This document shows, piece by piece, positions 1-11,046 of a stretch of 64,000 bases of DNA. Source of the stretch: Patellaria atrata CBS 101060 (lineage: Eukaryota; Ascomycota; Dothideomycetes; Patellariales; Patellariaceae); the NCBI GenBank assembly GCA_010093705.1, contig MU006100.1, positions 728,644 through 792,643 of the forward strand. The letters are read 5' to 3'. A program made the position numbers and the translations under genes. The notes beneath the pieces were generated by a model. That model had not been told where the DNA came from and ran no database searches. It saw nothing but the letters and a program-made list of their open reading frames with translations. Position 1 is the stretch's first letter; every line of letters begins with the position of its first letter.

Positions 1-2
1 CC

Positions 3-71
3 GTCAAGGATGGGTTTGATGAAATTTTTTTTGAGACGGTGGTTAAAGAGGATGGCAGGGTTGCTTTGTAA
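3..71 (+). CDS. 3' end of an unidentified gene (partial)
   Basis: An open frame enters from the left edge and gives about 22 codons ending at TAA, with a plausible protein tail (GFDEIFFETVVKEDGRVAL). The family is not recognised. The last codons overlap a GTAAGT string, so the frame may instead run into an intron donor and continue, although no convincing acceptor follows within 60 bases. The support is codon plausibility only. Confidence 0.3.
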   Translation, partial: VKDGFDEIFFETVVKEDGRVAL

Positions 72-663
72 GTATTTTTCTTTTTGTGTATTAGTTTGAT
101 TGTGAACGCTGATCATGGAGTAGGTCCAATGGTACCTGTACGCTGAAATCGAAGGGCGGATCCAAGAGCAGCTTATAAGCCGGAGTACGTCGTCCAAAAT
201 GATTGTATGGGGATTTAGAGTTCAGAGTCGAAAATCCCCTCATTCCTGTGGAAACTATCATATTGAATTTCTTCGTCATGTCGGGATCTACTTACGTTGA
301 ACAACTCGTGGAATGCTCCTCCGTGTTGCCCTGCACTGCTAGAGTTTATATCCACTCCCGGCATATAGACGGCCATACCTGTAGACGTCGTTTATTCAAA
401 AATCTCGAAATAATGTACAACAAAATGAATTAGACCATTACAAAATGATTTGTATTGCTCGGCCTTTGGTACAGTTGGACGATATCGTTCGGGCGATGTT
501 ACTGCACGGCTATCACCTGTACTGTACAGTCGACCCATTTGTACAAGTATTATCTACCTATGATACCCATCCATTTTCACAACAAGACTGAAGTTTCGGA
601 GAAAGCGAAAATTGGTGTAGAATAAAATGATTTTACGGTTGGGACGTAGGAAAATACTCCTGT
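72..663. other. intergenic, no gene seen
   Basis: This is the spacer between the left-edge fragment and the 3' end of the first AtuA gene. Short open frames on both strands show no recognisable domain. It probably holds the 3' UTRs of two converging genes. Confidence 0.5.
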
Positions 664-2591
664 TTATAATCTAGCCATTTGAGCGGATGCAATAGCCTTC
701 TCTCTCCTCTCTTGCTCCACCCTTACAAACCTCTCGGGCATCTGAACCTCCCTCGCCCTAATAAACTCACCAAAGCTCTTCGCAAACCCATCTAGAATAC
801 TACTACTACTAACGCCATGCTGCAGTATCCCCTTGACCACAAAGTGAACCGCCCAGAGATTGGGAAACTCACATCGCTCGACCGTGTATCTATCGTCCCA
901 GTCGTCGCCTAGAATTTCAATGAGCTTTTGTGATGTCAGAAAAGTCTGCAGCCACGGCCACGCAGCGGCATCCCGCACCCAGAGCCCAACATTTGCGTTA
1001 CCTCCTTTGTCGCCGGAGCGGGCAAAGACGAGGTCGCCGAGGGGTCGAGTCACAGTTCTGCCGTACTGTTGCCGTTGGTCTATGGAGACTTGGGGTTCGT
1101 AAGACTCCTGCTTTGGGACCGTGGATGAGCATTCCGTATCCTTCTTTCCCGGTACGGGGATTGTCTTTTCAGCTTCGCCGGTTCCGGAGAGTAGATTGGC
1201 GGAGGTTGAAACCTTCGACTGCTTTAGAAGCCCTGGGAAGTAGCTCACGAACATCTTGGGCTCGACGGTGCGCCAGTCCATGCCGAGATGCAAGCCACAG
1301 TATCCTTGCATGCCGTTATAAAAGATTGCACGTTTGAAGGCGGCGATAGCTTCTTTCTTAGGAGTTTGAACGAACAGCCGGATCTGCATGGTCGACTCCT
1401 TTTGGGAATTGGGGTTCGGTTTAGGGAATCCGTACGCTTCAATGCTGATGGTGGAGAAGTCCTTTGGGTCAAGCTCGCGAAGAACTTGGGACTTCATCAT
1501 TTCAAATTTCTCATAGCATTGGAGACCAGCGACGTAGGCAGAGAGCTCCGCGTGCCAACCGCCTAATAGGCAGACCGCGAGCTTCATAGTGGGAGGTGGT
1601 GTGAGGCCTTTTATGCCGGATAGACGGACGCGGTCTTTGCCTAGTTGTTCTAGCTGCGCTCCGTCTATTTTTGCAACAACGTCGGGGTTGAGATATATTG
1701 GCCCTTGGATCTCGTATAACAATTGAGCTTTTGTGGTGTCTACAGTTACCGCTCCGTTGCTACCCTCCGGTTTTGTGATGAAAGTAACACCGTCTGAGGC
1801 AATTTCCGCTATAGGCCACCCGGACCGATATGGCTTTTCAATCTCAAGGAAGCCGCAATAGTTACCCCCTGTCACGTACGCACCGCATTCGATTAAATGG
1901 CCGGCCATGAGAGAGCCTGCCATGGCGTCTAAATCCAAAGGGCCCCATTTGTGCCACCACGTAGCAAGTCCGGTGACAGGAGACGCATCACAGCATCTAC
2001 CACATATAACAATCTCTAAAGAGTTGTAAGCAGATATTTAAAGGGGCGCATCTAGGGGCAACAATACATACGTGCTCCAGCTTTCAAAGCCGTCACAATG
2101 CCAGCATGTCCCGTATACACATTTGCAGCAAGGATTTCGTCTCCTCTAACCTCCAAGGCAGTTCCTTTTCGGTCTAAATGTTCGATCTCACCGAAACCTC
2201 CTTCTCTAACGACCCTGGTAACGTCGTCGCCGCCTACCCACGCCACTTTCACGTCTCTTATCCCTAGACTATGAAAATAATCGTTCACTTTCCTTGCTAG
2301 GCCTCGGGGGTTTAGTGCTCCACCATCATGAACAACCTTGATACCCTTCTTCGCAACAAGTCTGGCCGCATCCCCATTATGCCAGGCCAGCTGCTCCAGG
2401 AAGTTTGGTTCATAACCGAGATCGGGGTTGGTGGTAAGTTCGATGGCCTTCCAGGCGATGTTGAACTCGGCGAGATAATCCGCGGTGATAGCATCGACGT
2501 TGCCATCCCGAGCGAGGCGGTAGACTTGATCAATGCCATCATTTATGGCACCTGAGCTGTTTCCAATGCGGATAGGTCTTCGGGGAGACAT
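664..2591 (-). CDS. AtuA-family (DUF1446) protein 1, PTS1 tail
   Basis: The protein is 623 aa after removing one intron (2016-2071, donor GTATGT, acceptor TTTAG). The N-terminal two thirds is the AtuA/DUF1446 domain (IRIGNSSGAINDG, DAITADYLAE, VAWVGGDDVT, IVICGR, MAGHLIECG, LLYEIQGPIYLNPDVVA). The C-terminal ~110 residues are the AtuA-like small domain (RPLGDLVFARSGDKGGNANVG). The bacterial family is required for acyclic terpene use, but its reaction is unknown. The protein ends ARL, a canonical peroxisomal PTS1. The start was chosen at MSPRRP because homology begins there; an in-frame ATG 8 codons upstream also exists. It is transcribed divergently from the enoyl-CoA hydratase. A second family member lies 9 kb away. 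The family call is firm and the catalytic role is not known. Confidence 0.88.
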
Positions 2592-3594
2592 TTTCAATAT
2601 TCTTCTGTTGCACATGTACGGTACAAGCTCTGGTTTTTCGCATCACGATGCTCTCCAGTTTACAGATCGAACAACTAACAGTATTACATGTGAGGTCATA
2701 GGACTTTCCAGACGATCCAACCCCGCACTATCGCTCCCGAACGATAGGACCCTGCGAATCGATATGCTTCATCATCTGGAGAAGTTATCCAGAGAGTCTG
2801 AGTCTGGTTCACAGATTTGCTCCAGGAGCCTGGTGAGTAGTGGTGACACTTATCGGGGCGAGTTCGAGAACTCACAACACCGCCATCATGCACACGACAT
2901 GACTCAGGATCTGGGACTCGGTGACTGTTGAGCGATTCCATTATTGTATGCACTATGCAGTGTCGTGTTAGAGCTGCGATGTCGTGTTAGGGGTTGAAAG
3001 TAGGAAAAGATGGTGGGTGGAAGTGCAATGTCGTGTTAGAGTTCTCTTGGCTTTTCAGCCACCAGATGTTACGCACGTGACCCAGATCATCCCCGACAGT
3101 TCCCTGCTATCGATGATTCATCATTCTACTTTAGGTATGGTTAGCCTCATTAGGGTAAAGTGCAAGCAACAGCCACCCGCACTGCCACAAGTAAATTCTT
3201 ACTTTCACCTCGTTATTTGATACATTATTTCCACGTATCCCAAGCTAAGTAGGACTGCAGGACTACTGTAAACAGAACGGGAACTATGCTTCCACCTACC
3301 GGTATTACTAGTTGTATGTTTCCTGATCCGAGGTTCGTACTGTGTGTTTTCCCTTTTCCCATTTGATAGTTCCAGTTTCTGAGCGAGGTCAAACTTCTTT
3401 TCCAACCTTTCATTCTTTTGACTCCTATAGTCTGAATATCATATTGAGTTCTATACTTATGTACATCTACTATCATCACCTGAAATACATTCATGGAACA
3501 TTGGTACACAACAGCATCACCAGAATACTCCCATCGTAATTCCACCAAAGCCACCTCTACATCTCCCTCATCTCGTCCTTTCATCTCTTCCAAC
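2592..3594. promoter_or_regulatory. divergent promoter AtuA-1 / enoyl-CoA hydratase
   Basis: A 1-kb interval lies between two divergent cluster genes. It contains three direct copies of TGTCGTGTTAG (2961-2971, 2980-2990, 3029-3039). It also contains a near-palindromic ATGATTCATCAT at 3113-3124, whose 9-base core recurs in two other cluster promoters, and an E-box-like CACGTGA at about 3075. The motifs are seen directly; their regulatory role is inferred. Confidence 0.5.
2961..3039. repeat. three 11-bp direct repeats TGTCGTGTTAG
   Basis: Exact copies start at 2961, 2980 and 3029. The flanks are partly similar (GCAG/GCGA/GCAA before each copy, AG or GG after). The position in a divergent promoter suggests factor-binding sites. 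Confidence 0.7.
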
Positions 3595-4431
3595 ATGTCA
3601 TACCCAACGACCACCCCACCCCCGCCAACTCCAACCTTCCTCAAACTCTCCTACCCGGCCCCTCGCGTGCTCCTCGCAACCATGTCTCGCGAAAAAGACC
3701 TCAACTGCATGAATACGGCGGCGCAATGGGAAATGGACAGCGTCTGGAAGTGGCTCGACGTGGAGCCCAACCTCTCCGTCGCCGTCATCACTGGGGCCGG
3801 AAAGAAAGCTTTCTCCGCAGGCGCCGACTTAAAAGAGTGGAACAACTCCATGGCCGACGACGCAGATCCAAAAAACCGGCTAGGTAATGCACCGGCGTTT
3901 AAGCCGCTGAGCAGACGCCTTGGGAAGAAGCCAGTGATCGCGGCTGTCAATGGCCTAGCGATGGGTGGCGGGACCGAGTTTGCGGTCAATTGCGATTTGG
4001 TGATTGCGTCTGAGACGGCCTATTTCGGGTTGCCCGAAGTTAAGAGGGGGGTTGCTCCCATTGGCGGCGCTTTACCAAGGCTCATCCGCACGATTGGGCT
4101 GCAGCGTGCGTCTGAGTTTGCACTGACAGGGCGGAACGTTACTGCACAAGAAGCGCTGGAGTGGGGATTTGTGAATAAAGTTGTACCGCAGGACAAGGTG
4201 GTAGGGGAAGCTGTCAAGTATGCCACTATGATTGCCGTAAATAGTCCTGATGCGATCATTTGTACCCGAGCAGGGTTGAGGCAAGGTTGGGAAACAGCGG
4301 CAGTCGAGAGGGCGGTAGAGGTCACGCTTGAGAGGGAGTTTGCAGAGTTGCAGAGGGGCGAGAATATAGTGGAGGGCTTGAAAGCTTTTACGGAGAAGAG
4401 AGAGCCAAAATGGAAAGCATCAAGATTATAA
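3595..4431 (+). CDS. enoyl-CoA hydratase/isomerase family protein, PTS1 tail
   Basis: This is an intronless 278-aa crotonase-fold protein. The oxyanion-hole segments are visible (AFSAGADLKEW and NGLAMGGGTE), followed by TEFAVNCDLVIASETAYFGLPEVKRGVAP, where the family's catalytic acidic positions lie. The C-terminus is KASRL, so SRL is a canonical PTS1 and a peroxisomal location is expected. The start was placed at MSYPTT because the upstream in-frame extension is low-complexity and not conserved in character. It most likely hydrates a 2-enoyl-CoA. By analogy with AtuE of the bacterial acyclic terpene pathway, it could act on a branched glutaconyl-CoA-type intermediate, but the substrate is inferred only from its neighbours. 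Confidence 0.9.
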   Translation: MSYPTTTPPPPTPTFLKLSYPAPRVLLATMSREKDLNCMNTAAQWEMDSVWKWLDVEPNLSVAVITGAGKKAFSAGADLKEWNNSMADDADPKNRLGNAPAFKPLSRRLGKKPVIAAVNGLAMGGGTEFAVNCDLVIASETAYFGLPEVKRGVAPIGGALPRLIRTIGLQRASEFALTGRNVTAQEALEWGFVNKVVPQDKVVGEAVKYATMIAVNSPDAIICTRAGLRQGWETAAVERAVEVTLEREFAELQRGENIVEGLKAFTEKREPKWKASRL

Positions 4432-4539
4432 GCTTGTTGCGGGTTATTAGTATGGATTTATTATAGCCTTATATCTATCATACTTAATCACTTCACAATA
4501 TTAAGCAATCCAGATTTGATCTTTCATTTTACATAACTT

Positions 4540-6750
4540 TTACAACTTACCCTTCCTCGCCTTCGCCAACCTTGCTGGTAACATCCTCTTTAGCACCTTC
4601 CCCGAGCCAGTTTTCGGAAGACTTCCAATTACAACCGCACCGCCCCTCAATCTCTTATAGGGGGCAACCTTAGAATCCACCATATCCCTCAGTTTACCCT
4701 CCACATCCTCACCCCTACCTTTCCTCATCATCCCCTCTTCTGTTAACACCACATAGGCAATTGGGACCTCAGAAACCTCGTCCTCATCCCAAAGCGCACA
4801 CACCGCTGCCTCATCAACAAGCCCACTCGCCGCAAGGATCGCCTCTAACTCCGCCGGTGCCACTTGGAAACCCTTATACTTTATCAGCTCCTTCTTGCGC
4901 TCCGTTAGATACCAGAATCCCTGATCGTCACACCTCACGACATCCCCTGTGCGCATCCAGCCTTGATGAAAAGTCTCCTCAGTCGATTTAGGGTCGTTCA
5001 TATACCTCCGAAAAACAGTGGGGCCGCGAATGAGCATCTCTCCCTGCTCACCATGCGCAACGTCATTCATATCGTCATCGACAATACGTGCTTCCACATT
5101 CGCGAAGAGCCGACCGACGCTGCCGACGCGCTGCCACTGGTCCGGACGAAGAGTCGCGACATTAGTCTCCGTCATGCCGTAGCCCTGAAAGATTGGAGCA
5201 TTGGAGAGCATTTTCTGAAGGGACTCTATTATTTCAGGGGGTAAGACGGCGCCGGAGCAAATGATGTATTTAATATCGCACAGAGTGGTTAGGTCTAAGG
5301 TTTGAGCTTTAGTGAGCGCAACGGCGATGCTGGGAAGGATCCGGAGAGTGTTGGCACGTATTTGGGCGGAGAGGGAAACAAGTGCGGCGAGGCTGTAGCG
5401 TTTCATCACCATGGTGTAGTAGCCTAAGTAGGCGCCCATGAGGACGACGCTGTTGAGCCCTGTGGGAGATTAGTCGAAATGAATACTTAATAACAAGGGA
5501 TAGAGTTTCTGGTTACCGTATATGTGGCATAGAGGTGCGAAAAAGACGCTGCGGCATGAAGAGTTGTAGAATATAGGATCAGTGGACCTAATACCAGCGA
5601 GGGACGCGATAAGGTTATGATGACTTAATTCCACCCCTTTAGGTTTACCACTCGTGCCGGAGCTGAAACATACCGCTGCTGTGCAGTCTCTGTTATCTCG
5701 AGAGGAGAGATCGAAGGGTGACAGGTAACCATTATGGTGAAAGAGATCGTCAAACTTTCTTGTCTGCGTCGAAACTGATGTGAGCTATTTCTTTTCTAAT
5801 TTGCATTCACCAAAGTTCATTCTCTTGAAAATATACATAAGTTGGACACGCGTAGTGAGATACAGTGCCAAATCATAGCTTTTTAAGGCACGGAAATACA
5901 TCTACTATCACACATGTTTGGATGATTGGAAAAGTTCGTGGAGCAATAACTCAAATAATAAAGAGTACATATAATGCTCACCTTGGTGCCTCTGGAATCT
6001 CCGACAGTGACCAACTTGATCGAACCCAAGGTTGAAGAGGATCCAAAGGAACAAATGGCGGACTCAACGCTCTTGAGGCTGGTATCATCTACAAAAGTTA
6101 ACTTGGGATGAGATATCTCCAAATAATGTTCGATTTCTTCAGAAGTGCTTAGAGGGTTGAAAAGGCTGTCCTGTATTAGTTACTCTGCATGCTGAGAGAC
6201 CCTGCACTTGCGGACGTACGCAGCTGTTGCCCCAGCCCAGATGGCTACATTAATAAGAAGCACTACATTAACCTTCATATGGATATCTGTTAGCAAGCTG
6301 TTAAGGTTTCATCTGCTTCTTGAACCACTTTCAGGATTACGTTGTGCTATATGACGTTATGGAGGTGGAGAAAGCTGAACTCAAAGAAACCCTAAATAGC
6401 CCCCGGAAAGCAAATAACATATGGCTACGCATTATTCTTGATAGCATATTCAGTGAAGGAGGATGCCCCTATCGCAGAGGGACAAGCGTATCAGGAAGAC
6501 CTACTGAGTTGAAAGCGCAAATGCCGACAACATCGCCCTCCTGAATTCCAAACAGATATTTCAAACCCCACGCCCCTTTTGCGGCCTCCTTCCGGAGACT
6601 ACCGTACGTGAGCTTTCGACCGGTCCAGTCATCTTCGAAAATAATCTTGTCATTCGCCACAAAATCTGGATTGTATATCTCTAAATACTGTGAGATTGAT
6701 ACATCCGTTGGCACATGCGGAGGAGGGTAATATGATCGATAGACTCTCAT
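4540..6750 (-). CDS. 4CL-like acyl-CoA ligase (AMP-binding enzyme)
   Basis: An ANL-superfamily ligase of 552 aa results if introns are 6273-6504, 6171-6215, 5764-5981 and 5460-5516. The P-loop is SSGTSGKPKG. The A5-type motif QGYGMTET, the hinge TGDVVRCDDQGFWYLTERKKELIKYKGFQVAP and the C-terminal lysine in PKTGSGKVLKR are all present. It would activate a carboxylic acid to its CoA thioester. The C-terminus is GKL, a weak PTS1-like tripeptide. Two introns exceed 200 nt, which is long for this window. At the second intron the best donor (GTACGT at 6219) breaks frame, and only a weaker donor four bases on (GTCCGC) keeps it. The gene is convergent with the hydratase and divergent from the MFS transporter. 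Confidence 0.82.
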
Positions 6751-7930
6751 GATGATCTAGCCGAGACCGTGTTTCAAGAATAACGTAGGATCCAGCCCTA
6801 GAGTTTGCTTTTCAACGACGGGCGAAGAGGGTGTGGGGAAACTCCTTAAAGAAACGAGGTTCAGCTTCGGAATGCTCTGACCACGTCGCTGGGAGATCTG
6901 CATAGGGCCCTAAAACGTGGTCGACAACCGTTCAACATCCTTTGAAGCGGTATTTGAGCCCCACTTTTACTTCTGGCCCCGGAAATAATAGGAGTACCCG
7001 GAGCTCTTACAACCTGCTCGATTCATTAAATCTTGTCCGTTTATATTGAGAAGTCTGAGGCTCGGATTATTCGATACTGGGACTCTGTATTCGCATAGAA
7101 GAGAAAGAACCGATAGTAGCTAAATCTGGTAATCCGGGGTGAACTGTCGCAGTATACGCGAAACGATAGTTTGGAGAGAGAGAGAGAGCCCGTGGAGGCT
7201 TACGATTGAGCCTGACCGCATGATACCGAAGGACAGTAAGATAATACTGTATTAAATTAGCTGCAGGAAATTAAGGTTCACTAGGATCTCAACTACTTAG
7301 CTGTTAATTCCTATTTTCACTCTCATCCATACCTACGGTTCACCTTGGGACCGACATAGCGGAGCGGAATATCTAAGAAGATATTTAGTCAGGGTTCCGC
7401 TCTGCAAAGTCATGGTCAGTATCATTTGTAGTTAGCGGCTGATGATTCATTAGTTTTCATAGTTGAACAGATTGAATATGGAGGGTCAAGAGCAGCAGAA
7501 AGTTTTCCGAGAGACGACGGGATCACCTTAGATCATTCCATTCAGGTTGCCCCCGCACTTGTCCCCTTGAAACGCCAGAAACCCCAGATGGCCTCCACAA
7601 AACGCTAAACATCCCTTCCACATATCCATTGCCTTAGTCTATTTCCCCAAGGATTGTCACAATCTTGGAACCGTCTCGCTTCCCGTTGAGGACGCCGATC
7701 ATCCAGTCTATCTCGCGTAAGGCCTAAAGCAGTATTTTGAGATCAGAGATAAAATGGTCGTCCATATCCATATCCAGAGGGACTGATTTCTCAACTCCTT
7801 CTTCCCCCTTGAACTGGAAACTTGCTCATCTGTAAGGGTCCTCCGAAAGAGACCCTCTGTTCACTTGACGGGAAGTTCGGATCACCAGTTGTTATAGACT
7901 TGATACGCCCCATCTTTTCTCTAGTCAACG
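6751..7930. promoter_or_regulatory. divergent promoter acyl-CoA ligase / MFS transporter
   Basis: This 1.2-kb gene-free interval lies between divergent starts. It holds ATGATTCATTAG at 7442-7453, sharing 13 bases (ATGATTCATTAGT) with the AtuA-2 promoter, and a related CGATTCATTAAATC near 7020. A short (GA)n run lies at about 7174-7188. Confidence 0.5.
7174..7188. repeat. (GA)n microsatellite
   Basis: A run of about seven GA dinucleotides lies in the divergent promoter. It is a simple repeat, possibly a GAGA-like element. Confidence 0.7.
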
Positions 7931-9801
7931 ATGACTTCTCTCGAACACGAAAACAAGCCCGGAGACCGTATCGAGATGGTTGAAGACATTAAATCTGCCG
8001 ATTCCGATCGAATGTCAGTTCGAGATGAAGCTTTAGGAGACGACCTACCCCCAGGTTATTTCCGCAGCTTACAGTTCATTGGAACTATTGCCGGGTTTTC
8101 TCTTGCTCAAATTAGCGCCTATATTTTCCTTCTTTTACCCACCAATCTTTTCCCCATCATTAACGCAGATATTGGTAAGTTGGGAGGTCCGTACATGGAG
8201 TGCGACTGTGACTGACACTGCATAGGACCAAGTCCATACATCAGCTGGGTCAATATTGCCAGAACGCTTGCTCTTGCCTTTACATACACTGTCTTAGGTC
8301 GTCTCTCTGATCTCTTGTAAGTACCCTCACATCTTGAACTGAGACGCACGGGGAACCATTAGGCTAACCGGAATGAAGCGGACGACGATGGTTCTTTATC
8401 GGTGGCAACGTCATCGCCTTAATCGGGATCATAGTCGGAGCTACTGCCGAAAATGTGAATACGCTTATCGTGTCTGCTGCAATCTACGGTTTAGGAGAAA
8501 CTGTACAGTTGTCGTTTAACGTCGCTGTTGGAGAGCTGGTTCCAAACAAGTATCGACCGACGATCCTCTCTTTCATCTTCTTGACCAGCGCCCCGATTGC
8601 AACTTTTGGCCCCATTATTGCTAGGAAGATGGCCGCGAACCCTAACGTAGGCTGGCGCTGGACCTACTGGATCAATGTCATTGTAGTTGGCGTTGCTATC
8701 ATCCTCTTGTTCATTTTCTACCACCCGCCAACCTTCGATATGCTTCACGAGAGAAAGTCTAAGAGGCAACAGCTCAAAGAGCTCGATTATATCGGCTTGT
8801 TCCTCTGGACCGCAGGACTTACTATTTTCCTCGTTGGAATCAGCGTTGGTGGCGGTATTCACCCCTGGAAATCAGCAACGACTCTCTGTACTATTGTCGT
8901 GGGCGCCATCATCTTGATTGTTCTGTTCTTTTATGAGGGGTTTGCAAAACCCAAATACCCCGCGATTCCGGTCCAGTTCTTCTTGAACAGAGGATTTGTT
9001 GCTCTTGTTTGTTGTGCTACTGTGGCATCTATGTTCTACTATAGTGCAGTCCTTTTGTGGCCTCAACAAGTCACTGCTCTATACACCAAGGATCCCGACT
9101 ACGCCGGATGGCTCTCAACAACTGTTTCGGCCAGTACCGCCCTCGGACAAGTCTGTGCTGCGGGTATTGTCAAATGGGGTGGAAATGTCAAATTTTGGAT
9201 CATCGGTAGTGCCGTTTTGATGGTGGCGTTCGTGACATCCTGTGCATCTCTTACCCCTGACACCAAAAACATGGGCATCGCTTTTACCATTATTGGTCCG
9301 TTCTTCGTTGGTTTCATCGAACTTGTTTCTTTGGCTCTTGCTCCGCTTTTCTGCAAGCCCGAAGATATTGGTCTCGCATCGGGTCTTCTTGCTTCAATCC
9401 GGTCTGCTGGTGGCTCAATCGCTGTTGCTGTCTACACGACGATTTTGCGAAATCGTCTTGCTACCACCATTCCCAACACGATCGGTCCAGCTCTCGTTCA
9501 GGCAGGCGTCAATGCAACTGAGCTTCCTGCAGTATTGACTGCAGTCCGAACAGGCACGCTTGCGAAATATCCTGGTCTTACTGATGGCATTTCAGCAGCA
9601 GTTGCATCATCTTCTCCCAGCGCATACGCGCAAGCATTCAAGACCGTATATCTTGCTAGTGCAGGTTTTGGTGCCATTGCGATTATTGGAAGTTTGTTTG
9701 CAAAGGATGCTCAGAAACACCTGACAAGCAAGGTTGAACGAAGAATGCATGGTAAGGGAATTGGCGGAAACATCAAGGGAGACGTGAAAGAAACAGTGTA
9801 A
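7931..9801 (+). CDS. MFS transporter, TRI12 (trichothecene efflux-like) type
   Basis: The protein is 585 aa with two introns (8175-8225, 8317-8378). It has about 14 hydrophobic segments, beginning with a charged cytosolic N-terminus of about 45 residues and a first helix in SLQFIGTIAGFSLAQISAYIFLLLP. The MFS loop 2-3 motif is LGRLSDLFGRRWFFIGGN, completed only across the second splice. GETVQLSFNVAVGELVPNKYRP and GWRWTYWINV match the TRI12/DHA2-like fungal family. Members export toxins and siderophores or move other small molecules. In this cluster either uptake of the substrate or efflux of an intermediate is possible. It sits between the ligase and the ABM protein. Confidence 0.9.
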
Positions 9802-10284
9802 AGGAGAGGGTGGGATAAACGGGAATTGGTCAAGCATACCGAAGTACTGTTGCTGGGAGATAGCTCTGCATGATATGAATCTAAGTTTGTCGTATGATCG
9901 AACTGCGTAGAGATAAAAATCTCGAAAGAGTAATTGCGCGTCTATTTTGCATTCTTAGTTTTAGCGTGATAGGTATTATACGCATCCCTTCTATCACCAT
10001 TCATTCCTTAAGTGGCTGATCAGTAGTTGGATATAATGGTTAGGGGGAAGGGCGTACAATTGTGTGTAGGCAACTTTCCTCCAATCGGCTTGATAAAGTT
10101 TGTTTTGGTTCTGCCTTTGCTTATCCTTTCACGCCAGGAACTAAGGACTGATGGCCCACTTTATGATAACCGGTCAGGCATGACGGTGCAGATGCGGGAT
10201 CAAAATTCTCTTATAATCTCTAGATTCTCGCAAAAGCTGTTGAGTCGATTGCTTCTCCCACTTCATCACCTAATCTGTTTCGAA
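9802..10284. other. intergenic, promoter of the ABM gene
   Basis: No gene is seen. It contains the MFS 3' UTR and the upstream region of the ABM-type gene. The ATGATTCAT core found in neighbouring cluster promoters is absent here. Confidence 0.4.
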
Positions 10285-11046
10285 ATGGCGCCCATCCTCG
10301 TCATAGGACATCTTACCACAAGCACTGCGGAAGCCCGGGAAAAGGTAAACTATGGAATAATCATATTAGGTATCTTGACTTACCAAGTAATAAAGATTAT
10401 AAATGCTCTGAGCCAGATTATGGAATATGCGAAAGCGAAGGAGCCAGGTGTGACCAAGTACTGTATCACCGTTCCCCAAGACACAGAAGACGCTACATCC
10501 GTATTCGTTATTGAAGAGTAAAAGCTGAGCGACTCTGAGGTCTTCTCCGTTCTGACTGTAGTCTGCAGATACGCGGATCAAGCAGCCTTCGACTCTCACA
10601 TGGCCCCGACAGTGCTCGCTCCTATTCTAGATATCTTTCAATCTGAACCAGGCCTACTCAAAAGTCCTCCTGCAGTTCAAACTCTAGAACCAGTCCATGG
10701 TTTCACAAGAGCCGAAATAAAGGATGTCGACCCCTTCATCATTATCGGAAATCTCACATATAAAAATGGGACAATCCCCCAAGCACTTGAAGGCTGGAAG
10801 AGTGTCGCGACAGCAACGGAAAATAACGAAACTGGGACATTCGTCTATTCAGTTGCAAAGGATAAGGTCGACCCAGCAGTATTGGTAACTGTTGAGGTTT
10901 ACCAAGACGAGAGATACTTATGGGATGTGCACGCGCCGAGCGACGCTGTCCAATCTAATAAAGAGAAGCACGGTGGAATCAGAACGGGTCTGCAGCACAC
11001 AAAGCTGAGAAGGGTGGCGGGTTATCTGCATAAGGTGTTATCTTGA
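10285..11046 (+). CDS. ABM (antibiotic biosynthesis monooxygenase-like) two-domain protein
   Basis: The protein is 219 aa with two introns (10345-10395, 10518-10568). The first half (MAPILVIGHLTT, ALSQIMEYAKAKEPGVTKYC, FVIEEYADQAAFDSHM) is a dimeric alpha/beta-barrel ABM domain. The second half repeats the pattern (DPFIIIGNLTYK, EVYQDERYLWDVHA). Tandem ABM proteins of this size are common in fungi and are often found with catabolic or secondary metabolism genes as small cofactor-free oxygenases or isomerase-like proteins. No catalytic residue can be assigned from sequence alone. It has no signal peptide, and its HKVLS tail has no PTS1. The joins rest on frame and on the domain pattern running across both splices. 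Confidence 0.75.
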
